A stretch of 6,103 nt of DNA from Candidatus Altimarinota bacterium (lineage in GTDB: Bacteria > Patescibacteriota > Gracilibacteria > UBA4473). Below, one piece after another: positions 1-5,467 of this stretch. The DNA lies in NCBI GenBank assembly GCA_018401175.1, contig JAGYLK010000001.1, positions 1 through 6,103 of the forward strand, in the 5' to 3' direction. Position numbers and translations under genes: made by a program. Numbering within the stretch: position 1 is the first letter of the stretch; each line of letters opens with the position of its first letter. The notes under the pieces were generated by a model. It had not been told where the DNA came from, ran no database searches, and was given only the letters and a program-made list of their open reading frames with translations.

Positions 1-413
1 GTTAATGTCGCATTGAGCAGGAGAACGCCTTGTTTCGCCCACGGTTCTAGGTTTCCGTGATTGGGTATTTCGAAATCAGGATATTCGGTTTGGAGTTCCT
101 TGAATATATTTTGCAAACTCGGCGGTTGTTTTGCGCCCTTGACGACCGAAAAACAAAGTCCGTGGGCCGTTGGTACATTTTTCCCATCAACGGTCGATAC
201 GGAGTGATATGGGTCTTGTCCGAGGATAATTACGTTTGTCGAATCAAACGGACAGAGATTATAGGCAGAGAAAATATTTTTCGGACACGGAAATACTTCT
301 TTTTTTGCCTTTATTTCTGATTTCACAAAATCAGTGAGATTCTGCCAATATTCTTTCTCGAATTCTGGAGCGAGTACTTTTTTCCAAGTCGGTTCAATTT
401 GCACATCCGTCAT
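1..413 (-). CDS. ung: Uracil-DNA glycosylase (family 1), N-terminal part, cut by window edge
   Basis: Ung removes uracil from DNA, the first step of base excision repair. The minus frame from the ATG at 411-413 reads 137 residues and runs off the left edge; full-length family members are roughly 220-230 residues, so about 60% is present. Visible motifs are the catalytic water-activating loop GQDPYH (residues 65-70, general base D67), AHGLCFSV (about 83-90), the PPSLQNIFKEL proline-rich loop and helix (about 97-107), and AKQGVLLLN (126-134), whose Asn is the uracil-recognition residue. An oddity is that 12 residues separate GQDPYH from AHGL, where typical enzymes have about 4. The start is chosen because the N-terminal W/PxF/Y pattern follows directly; no strong Shine-Dalgarno is seen. 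The gene lies 51 bases downstream of the aminotransferase on the same strand and may be co-transcribed with it. The family call is secure; the C-terminal half, including the HPSPLS-type loop, is not visible. Confidence 0.96.
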   Translation of the reverse strand, partial: MTDVQIEPTWKKVLAPEFEKEYWQNLTDFVKSEIKAKKEVFPCPKNIFSAYNLCPFDSTNVIILGQDPYHSVSTVDGKNVPTAHGLCFSVVKGAKQPPSLQNIFKELQTEYPDFEIPNHGNLEPWAKQGVLLLNATL

Positions 414-464
414 CGCAATGAAATTTCTCAAAAAACGAAGAAAGAGGCAAGAGAATATTGAATT

Positions 465-1733
465 TTATTGCTTTTGTTCGGCACAAACCTGATGAATAGT
501 TTCAAATAAGTGAGGGATTTCCCCTTTTTCCACAGCGGAGAAGGCAATTCGCAACCAATTATCCACCGCAATGATTCCCGTATCATGTTCATTGAGCAAT
601 GTTTGTCGTACTCGTTCTCCATCTATTTTTGCCAGCAATTCCAAACAAAGGAAATATCCAGAGTTGGTAGGAAGGGCGGTGAAGCAATCGGCATATTTTT
701 CTGCATTTTCCGTCAACGTCTTCTTACAGGTATCAAATCGTTCTTTTAGGATTGTGTATGCGCGGGCCTTGTCTTTGTCGTGATTGGGGTGGTTCAGGAG
801 GTTGAGAACCGCTTCTTGAGATGGACGATTTCCATTTGATGCATTGGCACGGATTGCTCCCGTGATTTTATTTTCCAGGAGTGCTAAGTCTTCAGGAGTC
901 AGTGACTTTCCTCCGATCGTAATAAATCCGACGCGGAGTCCCCAAGCAAATTCTTCTTTAGTAGCTCCATCAATTTTTATAGCAATGATGTTTTCATGTG
1001 CACTAGCAAGGGATGCAAAAATTGATTCTGGTGCAATATCACCTTCATAATTTAATCCAAAATAGGCATCGTCACAGAGAATAACGAGTTTATTTCCAGC
1101 TTCAGCAGAGCGTATTAGGGTATTCACAATCAGAGTTTGTTCTTGTCGAGTAGGAGAGTATCCGGTTGGATTATTAGGAATATTAAAAATAAAAAACTTT
1201 TTTCCGATGGGTTCTTCGAGAGCGAGGCGTTCAATATCTGCTATATTATATTTCTCTCCATCAAAAGTAGGGAATGTTTTTAGGTTGCCATGAAGACCCA
1301 TCTGCACCATAAGTTCATAGTTATCCCAATATTTATCCGCCAAGATAGCGTTTTCTCCTTTGTCCAAAAATAACTGACAGGCGATATTAATTCCATGGGT
1401 GAGCCCATTTGTCACAATCGGTAATGTAGTGGGCGCATTTTTCAGAGAAGGATTTTTTTTCTTCATTTCTTTGAGCCAGGCCTCTCGGAGTTCTTTTATT
1501 CCAGATGCTGGCGCGTAATTGAATGAGTTTGTTCCCAACACAAAAGATTCTTGCAAAGAGGGGAGAACGAGAAGCGTCCCATCATCATTGTACGCAACAC
1601 CAGCTGTGGCATTTATCCTTTTCCCATTTGCCTCTTGGGCTTGATTTGTTATGCCGAGAAGGGGAAAATGAAGTATTTCTCCATGGGGAGTGAGATAGTC
1701 GTGGAGAACTGATGTTGCAGGAGTTTTTTCCAT
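465..1733 (-). CDS. Class I/II PLP-dependent aminotransferase
   Basis: This complete 422-residue fold-type I aminotransferase belongs to the aspartate/aromatic aminotransferase superfamily. It would transfer an amino group between an amino acid and a 2-oxo acid in the cytoplasm. Landmarks in order are TNGLTHG (108-114, phosphate-binding/cofactor region), W136 in the stretch that packs on the PLP ring, PNNPTG (186-191, Asn contacting the PLP O3'), CDDAYFGL (220-227, Asp to the pyridine nitrogen and the Tyr partner), TKEEFAWGLRVGF (258-270) with K259 as Schiff-base lysine and R267 as phosphate ligand, and WLRIAFS (393-399) with R395 in the position of the substrate alpha-carboxylate arginine. 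The usual Ser of the SxxK motif is Asp/Gly here (DGATK), a variant that still keeps the lysine. The substrate cannot be deduced; aspartate or aromatic amino acids are possible. The ATG at 1731-1733 is the only good start: the frame is open back to the secF stop but contains no ATG, GTG or TTG. It begins 57 bases after secF, just past a terminator-like hairpin. Confidence 0.93.
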   Translation of the reverse strand: MEKTPATSVLHDYLTPHGEILHFPLLGITNQAQEANGKRINATAGVAYNDDGTLLVLPSLQESFVLGTNSFNYAPASGIKELREAWLKEMKKKNPSLKNAPTTLPIVTNGLTHGINIACQLFLDKGENAILADKYWDNYELMVQMGLHGNLKTFPTFDGEKYNIADIERLALEEPIGKKFFIFNIPNNPTGYSPTRQEQTLIVNTLIRSAEAGNKLVILCDDAYFGLNYEGDIAPESIFASLASAHENIIAIKIDGATKEEFAWGLRVGFITIGGKSLTPEDLALLENKITGAIRANASNGNRPSQEAVLNLLNHPNHDKDKARAYTILKERFDTCKKTLTENAEKYADCFTALPTNSGYFLCLELLAKIDGERVRQTLLNEHDTGIIAVDNWLRIAFSAVEKGEIPHLFETIHQVCAEQKQ

Positions 1734-1744
1734 TTTTGAGTAAG

Positions 1745-1774
1745 AAAAAATCCCTCCAATGGTGAAGGGATTTT
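1745..1774 (-). terminator. Rho-independent terminator or attenuator hairpin after secF
   Basis: A perfect 9-bp inverted repeat (AAAATCCCT at 1747-1755 and AGGGATTTT at 1766-1774) encloses a 10-base loop. Read on the minus strand, the 3' arm runs into a six-U tract followed by C (1745-1750), the classic intrinsic terminator form. It sits 16 bases after the secF stop, so it probably ends the secDF transcript. The aminotransferase ATG follows only 11 bases after the U-tract. The downstream gene therefore depends on read-through, on a promoter hidden in this short spacer, or on attenuation. A GGAGGG sequence lies in the 3' arm but is about 18 bases from the ATG, too far for a normal ribosome binding site. 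Confidence 0.65.
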
Positions 1775-1790
1775 GAAAAAAGACAAGTAC

Positions 1791-2705
1791 TTAGAATTTT
1801 CGGTAATCAACCAAATTTTTCCAAGATACCAAAAGTGGTGCGGCAATAAAAATGGATGAATAGGTTCCCACAGTGATTCCAATGGTCAATGCAAGCATGA
1901 AGTAGAAGATTGAATCAGCCCCAAAGAAGAGCAAGAAAATCAAAGGGAAGAGCGTTGAGAGAGAAGTGTTGATAGATCGGCGGAATGTTTGTTGTACTGA
2001 TTTTTCTACGATGTCTTCAAACGTCTCTTTTGATTTCTGTTTATTCAAATTTTCACGTACGCGATCAAGAATAACGATAGTGTCATTTACCGAAAATCCA
2101 AGCGTTGCGAGAAGCGCCGTAATGAATTGTAAATCGAGTTCTACATCAGCAACGGCCCCAAGAACGGCAAAAATTCCCACTATTACGAGCACATCATGAA
2201 AGAGAGCAATAATAGCAGCGCCTCCAAATCGCCATTTATTTACAGATTTGGGTATTTTTCGAAATGCAATAGCGACAAAGACAATAATAGCAAAGAGGGC
2301 TAACCCAATAGCAACGAAAGCTTCATTTTGGAAATGTTGCCCGATAGAGTTACTTACTCGCCTAAAAGAAATAACTTCAAATTTCCCGAGAGTATTTTCA
2401 AGCGTTGTGGAAAGAGTGTCGAACTGAGATTCTTCAATTTCTTCAAGCGTAATTAAAAAATTATTATCGCCAGAAGACTGTACAATAGCTTCCTTGTCTA
2501 AGAGGCTTTGTCCCTTAAAGAACTCAATCAATTGCTCGGAAGAAACTGGAGTTTCGGTTTCAAAATGGATGTTCCAACGCAGTCCACCAAGGAAATCAAG
2601 TCCGAGGTTGAATCCCAAAAAACCAACGAGAGCGAGAGAAAGTGCTACAAGCCCACCAGAAATGGAAAGCCAAATTTTTCGATGTCGGGTTATATTGAAT
2701 TTCAT
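1791..2705 (-). CDS. secF: Protein translocase subunit SecF
   Basis: SecF is a membrane protein that pairs with SecD and uses the proton gradient to help pull preproteins out of the SecYEG channel. The product is 304 residues, the usual size for a stand-alone SecF. TM1 spans about 10-32 and is followed by LGLDFLGG (34-41), the SecF signature after TM1. A small extracytoplasmic domain extends to about 125. TM2 lies at about 128-149 and TM3 at about 161-183, with ALFHDVLVIVGIF (167-179) matching the conserved HD-containing segment. TM4 (193-215) carries GFSVNDTIVILDRVREN (203-219), with D208, D214 and R215 in the family's conserved charged motif. TM5 and TM6 occupy about 248-292, after the FRRSINTS motif. 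The ATG is fixed by its overlap with the secD TGA (ATGA), which implies translational coupling and balanced expression with SecD. The product ends at a TAA. Confidence 0.97.
   Translation of the reverse strand: MKFNITRHRKIWLSISGGLVALSLALVGFLGFNLGLDFLGGLRWNIHFETETPVSSEQLIEFFKGQSLLDKEAIVQSSGDNNFLITLEEIEESQFDTLSTTLENTLGKFEVISFRRVSNSIGQHFQNEAFVAIGLALFAIIVFVAIAFRKIPKSVNKWRFGGAAIIALFHDVLVIVGIFAVLGAVADVELDLQFITALLATLGFSVNDTIVILDRVRENLNKQKSKETFEDIVEKSVQQTFRRSINTSLSTLFPLIFLLFFGADSIFYFMLALTIGITVGTYSSIFIAAPLLVSWKNLVDYRKF
2702..2705 (-). other. ATGA stop/start overlap between secD and secF
   Basis: On the minus strand the secF ATG (2703-2705) shares two bases with the secD TGA (2702-2704). No purine-rich Shine-Dalgarno precedes it; the upstream bases are an A-rich secD tail. 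This arrangement favours termination-reinitiation and coupling of the two translocase subunits. It also shows that TGA is probably read as a stop, because reading through it would extend SecD into an unrelated frame of secF. Confidence 0.85.
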
Positions 2706-4804
2706 TTTTTTGTAGTTTTAGAAACACCAAATAAGGCGGGATTATTAAGAAATTTACATTTCAATGAAAGTAAAAGAAGATTTCGAGAAACTTTCAGTGC
2801 CGTAAACATTGAGAGCAATGTTCCGACGATCAATGTAACGGCAAATCCACGAATCATAGCACTTCCTAAGTTATAAAGGATCAAACACGTAATGAGCGTT
2901 GTAATATTTGAGTCTCGAATGGCATTCCATGCGCGGTCAAATCCGAGTTCGATGGACTCGCGTAGAGAACGTCCATCTTTGAGCTCTTCCTGCATTCGTT
3001 CAAAAATCAAAATGTTTCCATCTACAGCAAGACCAATAGATAAGGCAATACCAGCCATTCCTGCGAGAGAAACAACAACGGGTCCACCAAATGATTCTGG
3101 CCAAAACTTCAAGATGAAAATGTAGAGTCCTGTATACAAAAGCAAGGCGACGGCAGCGATGACTCCTGCAAATCGGTAAGAGACGAGCATAAAGAGTATT
3201 GTTGTCAAAAGGCCAAGTGCCCCTGCGCGAAGACTTTTATTGAACTGATCTGCTCCAAGAGAAGGCTCAATGGTTAGTTGTCCCGCTAATTTAACCGGTG
3301 CATCAATCGCTCCGAGATTCAATCCGTCAGAAAGTTCTTTTGCACTTTCAAAAGTAAAGCTTCCAGATATTTGAGCAGATGTTCCAATAATTTTTTCTCG
3401 TACTGTGGGAGTAGTAATCCATTCTCCTCCAACTTTTATTCCCAATCGACATGGTCCACCATTACAATTTCGTGAAGCAACTTCACCCGTAATTTTAGCA
3501 AACATATCTCCGCCTTCTTTATTAAAGAGCAAATTTACAATGGGTTGTCCTATTTCGTCATAGCCAACGACGGAATTTTCCATTTGTGCTCCACCAAGAT
3601 CGGTTTCTCTCCATCCAAGTTCGCTTCTGTCCCACCCCAAGAGTTCGTATCCAACACGTGGTTCGAGAGATGTCTCTTTGTGCTCAGGCATTATAGAAAG
3701 GACTTCAATAACATGGAATCCGAATTCTGTTTCCACGACGTGATCAATGAGTTGTGATTCTGTAGTAGAAAAAATAACTTCATCGAATGCGGGAACCATT
3801 TGTCCGGGAGAAAATGTCCCCAAATCTCCACCAGATTGCTGTGCGGCAACTTCTGTTGAGAATTCTTTTGCGAGTTCTGCAAAATTATCAACGCCTTCGG
3901 TTTGCAGTCGTTGTAACATTTTTTCTGCTTCTACTCGCGCGGTTTGTTCATCTGCGTATTTTACGTCATCAGTGGCACGAGTTGCTCCTGGAAATCCAAA
4001 GAGAATATGGCGTGCCGTAGCACTTGCTGCGACTGTTTTTTCACGAGATTCCTGGGTATTGGAGTTTACTTTTACAATTGCCAAAAGCGGACGGGGCATA
4101 TCTTTGATTTCCATTTGTCCATTCTCATCAATGGTGTATTCCAACTCCGTTTGTGTCTCGGTCAGATCTGGCAAAATCGTGTTTGCTCGCGCAGCAAGAA
4201 GCGCCTCTTTTATATTTGGATCATGGATTTCATCAGACCATCGAGGTTCAAACAGTTGATGAATGACCTTTTTTCCATCGGCTAATTCGGCAACACGTCG
4301 ATCCCAGTTAGAAACATTAATCGTTCGTTGTTGCTGTTGAATGGCAGATCGCGTTTCTGTTTCAAGAGAAGGATCTTCGGCAAAGAATTCGAGGCGATTG
4401 TCTCTCTCAGCATCTGCTTTTGCTTGTTCAACATTTGAACTTGGCGGCATTTGAATGAGAACGTGTTGTTCGTCATTTATTTGTGAACGCTTGACTCTGA
4501 TTTCTCCTACTCCTGCAGGATTTACTCGTTGTTCGAGAGCATCTCGTACCGATTCAGCAATAGAATCAAGATTTACATCGTTTTGTGGATCGCTGTCGTC
4601 ATTTTGCGCAATAGCGTCGGAGAGATCGATTTTGTAATCAAGTTCCGTTCCTCCTGCGAGGTCCAGACCAAGTGTTATCTGATACTGTTGCATTTTCTCT
4701 CCAAACCAATTGTTGCCCCATGATGTTCCAGGGATGGCAAATAACACGGCGAGAAGGGTGCAGCCCCCCACGAGTGCAAGTCGAGACCAAGATTGTTTAT
4801 TCAT
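2702..4804 (-). CDS. secD: Protein translocase subunit SecD with an inserted parvulin (PPIase) domain
   Basis: The product is a 700-residue SecD-family RND-type membrane protein that works with SecF at the SecYEG exit side. TM1 is at about 6-24. LGLDLAGG (45-52) is the SecD signature that opens the P1 domain, followed by an ALEQRVNPAGV-type segment (about 89-99) and a LEFF strand (about 138-141). A roughly 240-residue region (about 145-383) then interrupts P1 and contains a parvulin-type prolyl isomerase (about 264-370). P1 resumes with GQPIVNLLF (about 419-427), TPTVREKI (about 465-472) and SGSFTFESAKEL (about 480-491). TM2-TM6 (about 524-675) include GLAVDGNILIFER (591-603; the transmembrane D595 is conserved in the family) and DSNITTLI (631-638). 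Stand-alone SecD proteins are often about 400-620 residues, so this one is enlarged. The ATG at 4802-4804 is preferred over an in-frame TTG at 4838-4840, because the TTG would add a non-family 12-residue leader and overlaps the predicted promoter. No clear Shine-Dalgarno is seen. The gene leads the secDF pair. Confidence 0.96.
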   Translation of the reverse strand: MNKQSWSRLALVGGCTLLAVLFAIPGTSWGNNWFGEKMQQYQITLGLDLAGGTELDYKIDLSDAIAQNDDSDPQNDVNLDSIAESVRDALEQRVNPAGVGEIRVKRSQINDEQHVLIQMPPSSNVEQAKADAERDNRLEFFAEDPSLETETRSAIQQQQRTINVSNWDRRVAELADGKKVIHQLFEPRWSDEIHDPNIKEALLAARANTILPDLTETQTELEYTIDENGQMEIKDMPRPLLAIVKVNSNTQESREKTVAASATARHILFGFPGATRATDDVKYADEQTARVEAEKMLQRLQTEGVDNFAELAKEFSTEVAAQQSGGDLGTFSPGQMVPAFDEVIFSTTESQLIDHVVETEFGFHVIEVLSIMPEHKETSLEPRVGYELLGWDRSELGWRETDLGGAQMENSVVGYDEIGQPIVNLLFNKEGGDMFAKITGEVASRNCNGGPCRLGIKVGGEWITTPTVREKIIGTSAQISGSFTFESAKELSDGLNLGAIDAPVKLAGQLTIEPSLGADQFNKSLRAGALGLLTTILFMLVSYRFAGVIAAVALLLYTGLYIFILKFWPESFGGPVVVSLAGMAGIALSIGLAVDGNILIFERMQEELKDGRSLRESIELGFDRAWNAIRDSNITTLITCLILYNLGSAMIRGFAVTLIVGTLLSMFTALKVSRNLLLLSLKCKFLNNPALFGVSKTTKK
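3695..4015 (-). other. Parvulin / PpiC-type peptidyl-prolyl isomerase domain inside SecD
   Basis: This domain-level feature covers about residues 264-370 of SecD. It opens with TARHILFGF (His at 266), the parvulin first-strand motif. A helix rich in Ala and Glu (AEKMLQRLQ) and NFAELAKEFSTE follow. Then come SGGDLGTFSPGQMVPAFDEV, the highly conserved parvulin core carrying the Met (336) and Phe (340) of the proline pocket, and ETEFGFHVIEVL with the second signature His (364). The Pin1 Cys position is held by the FSTE segment, so it is Ser- or acidic-type, as is common in bacterial parvulins. Every landmark of an active fold is present and in order, so catalysis is plausible though unproven. 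Its position between the SecD P1 segments places it outside the cytoplasmic membrane. Confidence 0.93.
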
Positions 4805-4829
4805 TCCAAAACAAGAAAAATTCGAGCAT

Positions 4830-4857
4830 ACAGTACTCAATTATATATTTGTGTCAA
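4830..4857 (-). promoter_or_regulatory. Candidate promoter for secDF
   Basis: On the minus strand a perfect -35-like TTGACA lies at 4852-4857, and a TACTGT at 4830-4835 is 16 bases downstream as a weak -10. A perfect TATAAT also lies at 4840-4845, but it is only 6 bases from the TTGACA, so the two cannot be paired; it would need a poor -35 further upstream. Either choice gives a leader of a few tens of bases at most before the secD ATG at 4804. The region is AT-rich, so chance matches are easy and the exact element is uncertain. Confidence 0.45.
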
Positions 4858-4898
4858 AACTTGGCTTTATAAAATAAGAACATTGTGGAGAAAGATTA

Positions 4899-4926
4899 TT
4901 GACTTTTTGTTCGTATATTCTATAGT
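4899..4926 (+). promoter_or_regulatory. Candidate sigma-70 promoter for the plus-strand hypothetical gene
   Basis: TTGACT (4899-4904) and TATAGT (4921-4926) are separated by 16 bases, a good match to a sigma-70-type promoter. The predicted start of transcription is near 4932-4934, giving a leader of only about 16 bases before the ATG at 4949. That leader is nearly pure A/T with no Shine-Dalgarno. The promoter fires away from secD, making 4805-4948 a divergent intergenic region. Confidence 0.6.
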
Positions 4927-4948
4927 AAAAGTAATTAATTTTTTAAAT

Positions 4949-5464
4949 ATGGAATTCAATAAACAAGACGTTATTGAAAGAATGCAGGATTCCGATTACG
5001 TAAAAGCACACAGAGAGCATTCTAAACTTGTTGAAAAAATTGATACATTTTTATCAGACAATGAAAAATATATTGCGGATTTTATTGAGGGACAAATGAG
5101 ATATGTTAAAAGTAGAATGAATTCGACGTCTGCTTTGTTTCAACTTGAGGCTCTACAGCTGGAGAAAACAGAAAAAAGAAGGGAGAAGATATTAACACAA
5201 TTAAAATTCCTTTTAGAAAAAACACAGGAGCAAAAAATTTTTATGAAAACCATTAAAGAAGAATATCAAGAACGGTTTTCTTTTGACGAATGGGAAAGCA
5301 GGTTGATTGATTTGCAACAAAAAACGGATTCTATTTCTTGGAAGGACATCCCTTTGCCGCGACAAGGGAGAAAGAAGAATCCTCGTGGAAAAAAAAGCAC
5401 TCCGATTAGAGGCACGGTTTCTCTCCCCAATAAGGGGTTATTGGCACCAGGAGGGTTTCGATAA
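4949..5464 (+). CDS. Hypothetical charged, probably coiled-coil protein
   Basis: This gene is not recognised. The 171-residue product is soluble and strongly charged, with no signal peptide or membrane segment visible. Residues about 5-130 are rich in Glu, Lys, Gln and Leu with helix-favouring spacing (for example LEALQLEKTEKRREKIL and LKFLLEKTQEQKIF), suggesting long helices or a coiled coil. From about residue 131 (PLPRQGRKKNPRGKK onward) it becomes a basic, Pro/Gly-rich, probably disordered tail that could contact nucleic acid or another acidic partner. The ATG at 4949 is chosen because it follows a convincing promoter. The open frame extends back to 4793, but that part overlaps the secD start and reads as non-protein-like sequence. 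The second ATG at 4982 is a less likely alternative. It is the only plus-strand gene, diverging from secD and ending 3 bases from the ligA stop. It appears more AT-rich than its neighbours up to the tail, where composition and hairpins change. Confidence 0.68.
   Translation: MEFNKQDVIERMQDSDYVKAHREHSKLVEKIDTFLSDNEKYIADFIEGQMRYVKSRMNSTSALFQLEALQLEKTEKRREKILTQLKFLLEKTQEQKIFMKTIKEEYQERFSFDEWESRLIDLQQKTDSISWKDIPLPRQGRKKNPRGKKSTPIRGTVSLPNKGLLAPGGFR
5427..5444. repeat. Perfect inverted repeat with GGGG loop near the convergent gene ends
   Basis: CCAATAA (5427-5433) and TTATTGG (5438-5444) form a perfect 7-bp stem around GGGG. It lies inside the last codons of the plus-strand hypothetical gene and 23 bases past the ligA stop when read on the minus strand. 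It could slow or end transcription from ligA, but no U-tract follows in either direction, so a canonical intrinsic terminator is not supported. Short direct repeats (GGCAC and GGTTTC) flank it on both sides. Confidence 0.5.
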
Positions 5465-5467
5465 ATT

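Noticed and set aside
57..320. Plus-strand open frame of 87 codons
   Set aside because: It is antisense to ung, whose conserved motifs are unmistakable on the minus strand.
3747..4259. Plus-strand open frame of 170 codons opposite secD
   Set aside because: It lies entirely antisense to the parvulin and flanking SecD coding sequence, is Ser/Ala-rich without motifs, and is best explained as a shadow of the real gene.
3656..4372. Separate PPIase gene or chimeric assembly rather than a domain insertion
   Set aside because: The reading frame is continuous, no start or stop interrupts it, and recognisable SecD sequence resumes on both sides in one frame; an assembly error remains possible but is not suggested by the sequence.
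4805..4840. TTG start at 4840 adding 12 residues to SecD
   Set aside because: The extra leader does not resemble SecD, overlaps the predicted promoter, and the ATG at 4804 directly precedes a normal first membrane segment.
4793..4948. N-terminal extension of the plus-strand hypothetical gene to an upstream ATG
   Set aside because: It would overlap the secD start and cover both promoters; the encoded residues look like translated AT-rich spacer, unlike the charged helical body after 4949.
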